DNA from: Microbacterium proteolyticum
Lineage (GTDB): Bacteria; Actinomycetota; Actinomycetes; Actinomycetales; Microbacteriaceae
Direction of reading: 5' to 3'
DNA length: 64,000 bases
NCBI RefSeq assembly: GCF_029639405.1
Contig: NZ_CP121274.1
Location: 372,001-436,000 of the forward strand
Part shown: positions 26,666 through 35,629 of the stretch, piece by piece
Numbering within the stretch: position 1 is the stretch's first letter
Layout of the letters: each line of letters begins with the position of its first letter
Made by a program: the position numbers and the translations under genes
Notes under the pieces: model-generated
Seen by the model: the letters and a program-made list of their open reading frames with translations, nothing else
Told to the model about the DNA's origin: nothing
Database searches by the model: none

Positions 26666-27393
26666 CGGAACCCCCCGGGGACGAAGAGCTTGCCGACCTG
26701 GCGCACGACCCAGGATCCGAGGTCCTCGTCGCCGCGCAGCTCGAGGGCCGCGGCCACGGGCGCGCCCGCGAACGCCACCGACGCGCCGCCCAGGCTCTCG
26801 TCCCGCGCCACGACGACGACCTGCGGCTGTCCGTCGCGTTCCTCGCCGACGTGGAACTCCGTCAGAGCGAGCGTGCGCGAGGTCCCGTCCGGCATCCGGA
26901 CGTCCACGTCGCCGCCGACCTGCATCCGGGCGTAGTCCCGGGCGTTCATGGGGAAGGACGCCTCCAGGTGAAGGGTGTTCGAGATGCCCACGACGGCGAT
27001 GATCGAGTTGCCCGGGACGAACGACCCGATGTTGGCCTCGACGTCGCGGACGATGCCGTCGGCGACGGCGGTGAACACCAGCACGTCGTCTCCCTCGACG
27101 CGGTAGCCCACGCCCTCGGGGTTGAGCCGCGAGGTCTGCAGCGACTGCTGCAGGGTGGAGCTCTGCAGCCGCAGCAGCTCCTGTCCCTTCACCACGGGGG
27201 TGCCCGGCTGGATGGACATGGATGCCACGAACCCGGCGTAGGCGGTCCCGACGCTGTAGGTGTCGGAGACGAGGGTCGCCTCCGATGCGCCGACGCTCAG
27301 TGCCCGCTGGTTGGCGTACATCAGTCCGCCGAGGGCGACGGCCAGCACGATCACGGACGACAGGATGAAGCCGCCGATGCGGAGGAACTTCAC
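26662..27393 (-). CDS. HlyD-like membrane fusion protein of the glucan operon
   Basis: The 243-residue product has one N-terminal membrane anchor (residues about 6-26) and a periplasmic-adaptor-like body. A first half-lipoyl strand (ASMSIQPGTPVVKGQELLRLQSS) is followed by a second (DDVLVFTAVADGIVRDVEANIGSFVPGN) and a beta-barrel region. The coiled-coil hairpin of Gram-negative HlyD proteins is nearly absent, which suits a monoderm envelope. The GTG at 27393 overlaps the GT2 stop codon by 4 nt. By position it probably helps guide the nascent polysaccharide across the envelope. Confidence 0.78.
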   Translation of the reverse strand: MKFLRIGGFILSSVIVLAVALGGLMYANQRALSVGASEATLVSDTYSVGTAYAGFVASMSIQPGTPVVKGQELLRLQSSTLQQSLQTSRLNPEGVGYRVEGDDVLVFTAVADGIVRDVEANIGSFVPGNSIIAVVGISNTLHLEASFPMNARDYARMQVGGDVDVRMPDGTSRTLALTEFHVGEERDGQPQVVVVARDESLGGASVAFAGAPVAAALELRGDEDLGSWVVRQVGKLFVPGGFR

Positions 27394-29066
27394 GAGACCA
27401 CCTCCAGGGGGTCGAAGGTTCGACGCCGCGGCGCGGTCTGCAGCTGGCGACGGTTGCGGGCGCGGCGGCGGTCCTGCTGCTGCTCGCGGAACGCCACGAT
27501 GATGAGACCGCCCAGGGCGACGGTGTTCACGACGTTCCAGAAGAGGGCGACGGACAGTTGCCCCGTCCAGTCGAACTTCCAGACGCCGACGAGGGTGGTC
27601 GCGAGCAGGAACAGGAAGAAGAGGCTCTGTACGCGGATGTAGAGGAAGGGCGAGGTCCGCGCGCCCGCCCCGGTGACGTGCCACGTCCCGGCACGGCCCG
27701 TGACGGCGTTGAACAGCGCCTTCGTGTAGATCGGGAACGATACGGACGACAGCAGGAGGGTCTCCCAGCGGAACGCGCCGATCGTGAAGAACGCCATCAC
27801 CACCTGCATGACGTAGAAGCCGCAGTAGAAGAGGATCCACTGCCCCAGGGGAACTCCCATCGACATGGGCGTGATGTCGAGGAAGATCTGCAGCGGCGGC
27901 AGCAGGAGGAGCGCCAACGGGATGACCCCGTTGAAGTAGAACGTGGCCGTGGCGAAGTACTGCAGCCGCTGGTCCATCGTGAGCGTGCGGCGCGGCGACA
28001 GCGGGTTGTGCGTGAGCAGGATCTCGAACGCCCCGGTGGCCCAGCGCACCTGCTGCTTGCTGAAGGACTCGATGCGGTCGGGCGTCTCTCCCGTCGCCAG
28101 GTGCAGCGGGATGTACACCGAGGACCACCCGGCCTCGTGCAGGAGGATCGAGGTCCAGATGTCCTCCGACTTCGACGCCGCGTGCAATCCCCCGATGCTG
28201 TCGACGGCCGCACGGCGGAACACGACGTTGGTTCCCACGCAGAACGCCGAGTTGAAGCGGTTCTTCCCCGGTTGGGCGAGCGCGTAGAAGACCGTCTGCA
28301 TGTAGGCCGACGCACGAGCGATGAATCCGTCGATGTTGCCGTAGACCTGCGGGGTCTGCACGAACGCGACCCGGTCGTCGGCGAAGAACGGCATCGTCTC
28401 CTCGAGGAAGTTCGGTTCCGGCACGAAGTCCGCGTCGAAGATCGCGAAGTAGCCACCGTCGAGCTGCTGGAGCGCCGCGTTGATGTTGCCCGCCTTGGCG
28501 CCCTCGTTCCCCTCGCGGGTGCGGTATCCCGCCCCCAGCCGCGCGGCCAGTTCGGCGACCTCCGGGCGACGCATGTCGTCCAGGACCCACGTCCGGTGGG
28601 CACCTCGGAGCGCGACGCACGCGCGGACCGTTCGCTCGAGCACCACGAGGGATTCGCCGTAGGTCGGGATGAGCACGTCGATGCCGACGCGCACATCGTG
28701 AACCTGCACGTCGGGGTTCTCCGGGTCGCCCGTGAACAGGCTCGCACGCGCCGCGTGGTAGGCGAACCCTCGGGGATTGTGCGTGGAGGAGAGCGCGGTC
28801 CACAGGCTCAGGAGGATCTGCAGGATCAGGAAGCTCTCGCAGACGACGACGATCGTGTAGGGAAGCGGATCGCCGACGTTCGCCGGGTTCAGGAGGAACG
28901 CCGCGTACAGCAGGCACCCGATCGTCGCGAGGACGACGAGCAGGATCAGCGACGGCGATTGCACCGTGCCGTCGCGGAAGATCTCGGATCCGGCCGAGAT
29001 CCGGCTGGATGATGTGCGGTGCGTGCGCCGGTGGACGTTCCGCCGGCGCTCTGGGTGTCGGGCCAT
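27390..29066 (-). CDS. Processive GT2 glycosyltransferase, beta-glucan (curdlan/cellulose-like) synthase
   Basis: The 558-residue membrane enzyme has two N-terminal helices, a cytoplasmic GT2 domain and four or more C-terminal helices. The synthase motifs are in order: FAIFDADF (metal/UDP-binding DxD), KSEDIWTS (the TED-like acceptor site) and QQVRWATGA (QxxRW, marker of processive synthases). There is no PilZ domain, unlike bacterial cellulose synthase BcsA. Together with the adjacent GH81 glucanase this favours a beta-1,3-containing glucan made from UDP-glucose. I preferred the ATG at 29066 over 29072 because GAGGGG is correctly spaced for it. It is the first gene of the operon. Confidence 0.87.
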   Translation of the reverse strand: MARHPERRRNVHRRTHRTSSSRISAGSEIFRDGTVQSPSLILLVVLATIGCLLYAAFLLNPANVGDPLPYTIVVVCESFLILQILLSLWTALSSTHNPRGFAYHAARASLFTGDPENPDVQVHDVRVGIDVLIPTYGESLVVLERTVRACVALRGAHRTWVLDDMRRPEVAELAARLGAGYRTREGNEGAKAGNINAALQQLDGGYFAIFDADFVPEPNFLEETMPFFADDRVAFVQTPQVYGNIDGFIARASAYMQTVFYALAQPGKNRFNSAFCVGTNVVFRRAAVDSIGGLHAASKSEDIWTSILLHEAGWSSVYIPLHLATGETPDRIESFSKQQVRWATGAFEILLTHNPLSPRRTLTMDQRLQYFATATFYFNGVIPLALLLLPPLQIFLDITPMSMGVPLGQWILFYCGFYVMQVVMAFFTIGAFRWETLLLSSVSFPIYTKALFNAVTGRAGTWHVTGAGARTSPFLYIRVQSLFFLFLLATTLVGVWKFDWTGQLSVALFWNVVNTVALGGLIIVAFREQQQDRRRARNRRQLQTAPRRRTFDPLEVVS

Positions 29067-29072
29067 CGCCAT

Positions 29073-29554
29073 TCCCCTCGGGTAAAGGGGGTACAGCGAA
29101 ACAGCGCATTGACGCAGCGCGTGACACGGCCCCCCCAGCCTGAACGGCGGGCGACCTCGGGCGGTCGCACGCCGTCGTCGTTCTGGTGACTGTAAAGGAG
29201 CGCGAGACGGAAGAATTCACCCTCCGTCGACATTCCGGCCACTCTCCGGTCGCGCGACCGGCAGCAATCGTCACCACCGCTCTGCGAGGGTTTCGCAAAT
29301 GATGCCCCTGATCTGGGTTTCCTCGGACTCGCCGACGCGGAGTTCGGAGGACGCATTCCGATCCGGGAATGTCACCCGCATGTCGTCCGACTTTTCCGGA
29401 GACGTCCGATCCGAACGGAAGCGGAGTCGCGCGGGGTCATCTGCCGCCCATTCTCCGACTCGTGAGCTCGCCCGGACACCCCTCGCGAGCCGAGCACGAG
29501 GCCGCTCGCGTGCGGTCGTCGCCGTCTGATGAGCCGGTGATGAGGAAGCTATGA
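29073..29554. other. Gene-free upstream region of the glucan operon
   Basis: About 480 bases without a supportable gene on either strand. It should hold the glucan operon promoter and a long leader. I see a 16-bp perfect palindrome CCGGTCGCGCGACCGG (29246-29261) and a small inverted repeat CATTCC/GGAATG around 29354-29371. Neither has a recognisable partner, and no known riboswitch class is apparent. Confidence 0.5.
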
Positions 29555-29587
29555 ATCACGAAAAGGTAACGGCATCCTCTTCCCTGG

Positions 29588-29609
29588 CGTTACCTCACCG
29601 TTATAGAGT
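29588..29609 (+). promoter_or_regulatory. Predicted promoter of structured RNA copy A
   Basis: TATAGAGT (29602-29609) offers an actinobacterial -10 (TAGAGT or TATAGA). Directly upstream, CGTTA occurs at 29588 and again at 29599, an 11-bp spacing like the tandem half-sites of OmpR-family regulators. The same block is conserved at copy B (32511-32532), although the surrounding sequence differs. The -35 is unclear; CTCTTCCCT at 29577-29585 is conserved and is a candidate. Confidence 0.55.
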
Positions 29610-29614
29610 CATCG

Positions 29615-29710
29615 CACGGTAGTTGTTTTGCTGTGGCAGCTACCGACATGTGATTGCAGGACACTCTGGTGCAGGGAAAGGGCCGGTCGAGACTCCTCGA
29701 CCGGCCCTTC
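29615..29710 (+). ncRNA. Structured small RNA, copy A
   Basis: Predicted transcript of about 95 nt. An 8-bp stem (29618-29625 with 29637-29644; GGTAGTTG/CAGCTACC) closes an 11-nt loop TTTTGCTGTGG. A fully conserved single-stranded block follows (29645-29667), then a 12-bp terminator hairpin (29680-29691 with 29696-29707, loop ACTC) and a short T-containing run. A second copy lies at 32538-32633. The ungapped 113-nt alignment from 29555 has 12 differences; six are in the stem and every one preserves pairing, two as double compensatory changes. No open frame is conserved. The terminator ends 59 bp before the phosphatase start, so a cis-acting leader remains possible. I do not recognise it as a known RNA family. 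Confidence 0.75.
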
Positions 29711-29766
29711 GTCCGTTCTCGGCCCCGATCCACGACCGATCCGGCCGAACGCGGGAGGATGGGGAC

Positions 29767-30387
29767 GTGAAAGACGAGGATCTGACCGACCCCGACGGGC
29801 GCCTCGTGCTCGTCCGCCACGGCGAGACCGAGTGGAGCCGCACCGGCCGCCACACCGGGCTGACCGACATCCCCCTCACCGAGACCGGCGCCTACAAGGC
29901 CGAGCTCGCCGGCACCCTGCTCGCCACCCGCCACTGGGACCTCGTGCTGTCCAGCCCCCTGCACCGCGCCGTCGAGACCGCCGCCCGAGCGGGCTACCCG
30001 CAGGCCGAGCTCGAACCGCGCCTGGTCGAGTGGGACTACGGCGCGTACGAGGGCCTCACGACGCCCGAGATCGACGCGCGCCTCGGCCGGCCCTGGACGA
30101 TCTGGCAGGCCGGTGCCCCCGCCGGCGCGACGCCCGGCGAAACGGTCGAGCAGGTCACGGCCCGCGCGGAATCACTGCTGGACGAACTGCGCCCGCGCGT
30201 CCGCGCCGGCGAGCAGGTGCTGCTCTTCTCCCACGCGCACTTCCTCCGCGCCCTGGCCGGTGTCTGGCTGGGCCTCACCGCCGCGGGCGGACGCTACTTC
30301 GTGCTCGGCACCTCCGCGGTGAGCGAGCTCGGGTTCGAGCACGGCTCCGAGGTCATCACGCAGTGGAATCACGTCCGCGGGCGCTGA
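29767..30387 (+). CDS. Histidine phosphatase family protein (phosphoglycerate mutase-like)
   Basis: The 206-residue enzyme has the family's phosphohistidine motif LVRHGETEWSRTGRHTG at residues about 15-31, then SSPLHRAVETA, and the second catalytic histidine in LLFSHAHFLRAL. Short members like this are usually acid phosphatases for sugar phosphates, nucleotides or similar small molecules rather than glycolytic mutases. The GTG at 29767 follows GGAGG at a workable distance. It lies just downstream of RNA copy A and upstream of the sigma factor gene, with a hairpin between them. Confidence 0.87.
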   Translation: MKDEDLTDPDGRLVLVRHGETEWSRTGRHTGLTDIPLTETGAYKAELAGTLLATRHWDLVLSSPLHRAVETAARAGYPQAELEPRLVEWDYGAYEGLTTPEIDARLGRPWTIWQAGAPAGATPGETVEQVTARAESLLDELRPRVRAGEQVLLFSHAHFLRALAGVWLGLTAAGGRYFVLGTSAVSELGFEHGSEVITQWNHVRGR

Positions 30388-30398
30388 CCCGGCCGTGA

Positions 30399-30417
30399 CC
30401 TCCGCCGCGGGCGGAGG
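30399..30417 (+). terminator. GC hairpin after the phosphatase gene
   Basis: CCTCCGCC and GGCGGAGG form a perfect 8-bp stem around GCG, 12 bases after the phosphatase stop. It probably ends that transcript before the sigma factor gene. No U-tract. Confidence 0.5.
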
Positions 30418-30519
30418 ACCGCCGCCCCTTGCGCGAGTCGCCCATTATGCTCTGGCCACGGGGACTCGCCGCCGCACCCGACGACGACGAGGAGAACCGT
30501 TCCGGGGGGAGGGGGACGC

Positions 30520-32454
<1,935 letters not shown>

Positions 32455-32510
32455 GCGGCTCGAACGATGCCTCTCTCATCACGAAAAGATCACGGAAACC
32501 TCTTCCCTTC

Positions 32511-32532
32511 CGTTACCTCACCGTTATAGAGT
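32511..32532 (+). promoter_or_regulatory. Predicted promoter of structured RNA copy B
   Basis: Same arrangement as copy A: CGTTA at 32511 and 32522, 11 bp apart, then TATAGAGT at 32525-32532 as the -10. Conservation across the block up to the stem is complete, whereas sequence before about 32510 has diverged. Confidence 0.55.
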
Positions 32533-32537
32533 CATCG

Positions 32538-32633
32538 CACGGTAACCGTTTTGCTGTGGCGGTTATCGACATGTGATTGCAGGACACTCTTGGTGCAGAG
32601 GGCCGGTCGGATGCCGCTTCGACCGGCCCTTCC
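32538..32633 (+). ncRNA. Structured small RNA, copy B
   Basis: Second copy of the RNA at 29615-29710. The stem is GGTAACCG (32541-32548) with CGGTTATC (32560-32567), including one G-U pair, around the identical loop TTTTGCTGTGG. The conserved 23-nt block follows at 32568-32590. The terminator (32599-32609 with 32620-32630, then TTCC) shares the GGCCGGTCG stem core but has a different, longer loop. It lies between the sigma factor gene and the MarR gene, ending 65 bp before the MarR start. The pattern of variable stem sequence and invariant loop and tail suggests the loop or tail is the functional contact. Confidence 0.75.
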
Positions 32634-32695
32634 TGTATTCACCGACATGGACGTGGCACCGCCCCCGTCGGGTCGGGACGCCCTACCCTGAGTCC

Positions 32696-33127
32696 ATGAC
32701 CGATCGTCGCCTCGCCGTCCAGGCATGGGAGAGCCTGTTCCGTGCGCAGCACGAGGTGTTCGAGGATCTGCGCACCGACTTCGAGTGCTCCGAGCTGTCG
32801 CAGGCCGAGTACGACGTGCTCCTGACGGTGACCCGTCGCCGCGGAATGACCGCGCGTCTGCGCGACGTCACGGCGAACATGCTCATCAGCCAGCCCAGCG
32901 TCTCGCGCCTGGTGGAGCGCATGGTCGCCCGCGGGCTGCTCACCAAATGCGCCGACCCCGAGGACGGCCGCGGGTCGCTCGTCACGGCGACCGAGGCCGG
33001 CGCCGTCGCCTTCCGCCGTCTCGCCGCCGCGCACGCGACCTCGATCGCGGACCGCATGGCCCGCCTCGACGACGCCGAGCTCGCCCAGCTTCACTCGCTG
33101 ACCGCGAAACTCCGCGACGCACGCTGA
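32696..33127 (+). CDS. MarR family transcriptional regulator
   Basis: The 143-residue protein has the MarR winged-helix core: LSQAEYDVLLTVTRRRGMTARLRDVTANMLISQPSVSRLVERMVARGLLTKCADPEDGRG, with the D-x-R wing tip in PEDGR. MarR dimers usually repress nearby genes and are released by small phenolic or oxidant ligands. No divergent partner exists; the closest genes are RNA copy B upstream and the convergent serine dehydratase downstream, so its targets are unknown. Confidence 0.88.
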   Translation: MTDRRLAVQAWESLFRAQHEVFEDLRTDFECSELSQAEYDVLLTVTRRRGMTARLRDVTANMLISQPSVSRLVERMVARGLLTKCADPEDGRGSLVTATEAGAVAFRRLAAAHATSIADRMARLDDAELAQLHSLTAKLRDAR

Positions 33128-33173
33128 CACCGCGGGGCCGCACCGTGCCCCGCTCCGTCCCGCTCCGCCGTTG

Positions 33174-33226
33174 AGTGTCCAAGACACGCCGTTCGGCGCC
33201 GATGGCATCGGCGTGTCTTGGACACT
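33174..33226. repeat. Long nested palindrome between convergent genes
   Basis: An 18-bp perfect inverted repeat (33174-33191 and 33209-33226) separated by 17 bases. Each arm contains its own palindrome, GTGTCCAAGACAC on the left and GTGTCTTGGACAC on the right. The loop can form a further GCCGAT/ATCGGC pairing with the arm base. It lies between the MarR gene and the oppositely oriented serine dehydratase gene. It could act as a bidirectional terminator, but the arm symmetry is also typical of dispersed intergenic palindromic elements. Confidence 0.75.
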
Positions 33227-33258
33227 GAAGCCCGGGGACGACGCCGACCGCCCGCGCG

Positions 33259-34755
33259 TCAGCACTCGATGACGTTGACCGCGAGGCCGCCCTCGCTCGT
33301 CTCCTTGTACTTCGTCGACATGTCGATGCCGGTCTGCCGCATCGTCTCCACGACGGTGTCGAGCGACACGTAGTGCGTGCCGTCGCCGCGCAGCGCGAGG
33401 CGCGCGGCGGTGACGGCCGTCGAGGCCGCGATCGCGTTGCGTTCGATGCACGGGATCTGCACGAGACCGCCGACCGGGTCGCACGTGAGACCGAGGTGGT
33501 GTTCCATCGCGATCTCGGCCGCGTTCTCGATCTGCCGGTTCGTGCCGCCCATCACCGCCGTCAGTCCGCCCGCGGCCATGGCGCACGCGGAGCCGACCTC
33601 GGCTTGGCATCCACCCTCGGCACCCGAGATCGACGCGTTGTTCTTGAACAGCGACCCCAGCGCCGCCGCCGTCAGGAGGAAGCGACGGATGCCACGGCGG
33701 CGATTGGCCTCGGCCACCTGCGCGTCGTCCCACCCGGCGGCTTCGTCCCGCGTGGCGGCGTGACCGTGGAAGCCGAGCAGCGCGCTCCCGACCAGCTCGC
33801 CGTGCGGGGTGACGGCGTTGCCCACACCGAGTCCGGAATCCGCGAGGAACCGCCACCAGTACATCGCCACCGCGGGGAGGATGCCCGCTGCACCGTTGGT
33901 GGGGGCGGTCACCACGCGCCCTCCGGCGGCGTTCTCCTCGTTCACCGCGAGGGCGAACGCACCCAGCCACTCCCCCGGGAGTTCGCGGTGCCCCTCCGCC
34001 TCGATCGCCTCGAGCTGTCCGCGGATGACCGACGCCCGGCGCTTGACCTTCAGGATGCCGGGGAGCACACCGTCGTGCTGCAGACCGGCGTTGACGCAGG
34101 AGGCCATGGCATCCCAGATCCGGTCCAGTCCCTCGGCGATCTCCTCGTCGGAGCGCAGTGCCTCCTCGTTGCGGCGCGCGGCTTCGGCGATCGTGATGCC
34201 GTGCTCGTCGCACAGCGCGATCAGCGACGCGGCGTCGGTGTAGGGGAACGGCACGGGAGCGGCGGCGACCCGCGGCGGCTCGCCCTCCCGGCGGATGAAC
34301 CCGCCGCCGACCGAGTAGTAGGTCTCGTCGGCGAGGATCGCGCCGTCGGCGTCACGCGCGAACAGCGTCATCGCGTTCGGGTGGCCGGGCAGGCGCGTGC
34401 GCGGCGCGAGCACGATGTCGGCTTTCGAGAACGGGATGCCATGGCTCCCGGCCAGGGCGAGCTCCTGGCCGTCGGGCCAGTCCGACCACGCCCGGCGCAC
34501 GGCATCCGGATCCACCCTCTCGGGTTCGAGCCCCTGGAGGCCCGCGACCACGGCATCCGGGGTTCCGTGCCCGATGCCGGTCGCGCCGAGCGATCCGTAC
34601 AGGGCGCAGGAGACGGATGCCACCCGATCGAGCGTCCGGGTGGAACGCAGGCGTGCGGCGAATTCTGCGGCGGCCCTCATGGGGCCGACCGTGTGGGAGC
34701 TCGAGGGTCCTACTCCGATGGAGAACAACTCGAACGCCGAGACGTAGGCGCTCAT
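33259..34755 (-). CDS. sdaA: L-serine ammonia-lyase, iron-sulfur dependent, single chain
   Basis: The 498-residue enzyme deaminates L-serine to pyruvate using a [4Fe-4S] cluster. The beta domain leads (SAFELFSIGVGPSSSHTVGPMRAA), then the catalytic domain carries NASISGAEGGCQAEVGSACAMAAGGL, LTCDPVGGLVQIPCIERNA and TKYKETSEGGLAVNV, with the cluster cysteines in the GCQ, TCDPV and PCIERN segments. It is roughly 40 residues longer than E. coli SdaA, mainly from extra sequence before the RRFLLTAAALG helix. The start at 34755 (MSAYVSAFELFS) fits the family. Monocistronic. Confidence 0.93.
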   Translation of the reverse strand: MSAYVSAFELFSIGVGPSSSHTVGPMRAAAEFAARLRSTRTLDRVASVSCALYGSLGATGIGHGTPDAVVAGLQGLEPERVDPDAVRRAWSDWPDGQELALAGSHGIPFSKADIVLAPRTRLPGHPNAMTLFARDADGAILADETYYSVGGGFIRREGEPPRVAAAPVPFPYTDAASLIALCDEHGITIAEAARRNEEALRSDEEIAEGLDRIWDAMASCVNAGLQHDGVLPGILKVKRRASVIRGQLEAIEAEGHRELPGEWLGAFALAVNEENAAGGRVVTAPTNGAAGILPAVAMYWWRFLADSGLGVGNAVTPHGELVGSALLGFHGHAATRDEAAGWDDAQVAEANRRRGIRRFLLTAAALGSLFKNNASISGAEGGCQAEVGSACAMAAGGLTAVMGGTNRQIENAAEIAMEHHLGLTCDPVGGLVQIPCIERNAIAASTAVTAARLALRGDGTHYVSLDTVVETMRQTGIDMSTKYKETSEGGLAVNVIEC

Positions 34756-34901
34756 GGGAACAGCGTACGTCGCGCCCCCGTCACCGTCCGGACACCGGCT
34801 CGCCACGCCCGGGATGCCGTGCCGTCGGCGCCGATTAGACCTCCACCGCTTCTCCGTCTATGCTGGACCACGGCCTGCGCGCCGTTTCGCGCGGAGGCCC
34901 T

Positions 34902-34974
34902 GCGCCCGTAGCTCAATGGATAGAGCATCTGACTACGGATCAGAAGGTTAGGGGTTCGAGTCCCTTCGGGCGCA
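34902..34974 (+). tRNA. tRNA-Arg (anticodon ACG)
   Basis: A complete cloverleaf: acceptor stem GCGCCCG/CGGGCGC, D-arm GCTC/GAGC, anticodon stem TCTGA/TCAGA with loop CTACGGA (anticodon ACG at 34935-34937), and T-arm AGGGG-TTCGAGT-CCCTT. The discriminator base is A and CCA is not encoded. A34 is normally deaminated to inosine, so it reads CGU, CGC and CGA. Confidence 0.97.
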
Positions 34975-34993
34975 CACTGTGTTGAGACAGTGA

Positions 34994-35027
34994 AACAACG
35001 GCCTCCGCTTCGGCGGGGGCCGTTGTT
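34994..35027 (+). terminator. Terminator of tRNA-Arg
   Basis: A 15-bp stem (34994-35008 with 35013-35027, one G-U pair) capped by a TTCG tetraloop, 19 bases after the tRNA and followed by GTCTCC. Confidence 0.85.
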
Positions 35028-35099
35028 GTCTCCATCTTGCACGCTCGGACTGCACATGGGCACGGATCCTGGACGCGGTCGCGAGCTACGGTCGCGTGA

Positions 35100-35408
35100 T
35101 CAGCGCCGGCGGAGCGTGGCCACCCGAAGATTCACACCCACCTGCGCGAGGAGCGAAGGCACGAAGCAGGCGAATACGGTCAGGGCCCTGAGCCAGCCGT
35201 TCTCGACGCCGTGGGCGAGTATCACTCCTCCGAACACCGTGAAGCCGATTCCCACCACGAAGAATGCCCGCAAGCGTTTCTCGGGGCGGTGAAAGAACGG
35301 AACGCGATCGGTCGGATTCCGTCGGTGAAAAACGAGCATCCCGGCGATGTACACGCTCTGCCCCATCACCGCGCTCGCCACCCAGACCCATGTCATGGCG
35401 GCATCCAC
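35100..35408 (-). CDS. Small four-helix membrane protein, unknown function
   Basis: The 102-residue protein has about three to four hydrophobic segments (WVWVASAVMGQSVYIAGMLVF, FFVVGIGFTVFGGVILAHG, ALTVFACFVPSLLAQVGV), with basic loops and an RRR tail. I do not recognise the family. The GTG at 35408 is used because GAGGGGGCGGG precedes it; an ATG at 35396 is an alternative. It stands alone between the tRNA terminator and the flavoprotein gene's end. The flanking stretch 35409-35629 shows no gene. Confidence 0.65.
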   Translation of the reverse strand: MDAAMTWVWVASAVMGQSVYIAGMLVFHRRNPTDRVPFFHRPEKRLRAFFVVGIGFTVFGGVILAHGVENGWLRALTVFACFVPSLLAQVGVNLRVATLRRR

Positions 35409-35629
35409 CCCGCCCCCTCAGCCTCGCGCGACGGTGACGACGATACGGACAGGTGGCGCCGACCGAGTGGGCTTGACGCGGCGCGAGTTGTCGCACCGAC
35501 GACCTCGCGGCGAGCTGTTCGCGACACGGTTCGGGGAAGCCGGGTTGCTGCGCGCGTAGAAGTCGCCGCGGGAATGCCCTCCGGCCGCGCACCATAGCGA
35601 GGCAACCGGCGTCCTGGTAGCGGGCGGAC

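Noticed and set aside
27390..29066. Calling the GT2 gene a cellulose synthase (BcsA).
   Set aside because: It lacks the PilZ domain and no BcsB/BcsZ partners are present; the neighbour is a 1,3-beta-glucanase.
29073..29554. Riboswitch (for example c-di-AMP or c-di-GMP) in the glucan operon leader.
   Set aside because: No recognisable conserved core of either class was found; only small palindromes are visible.
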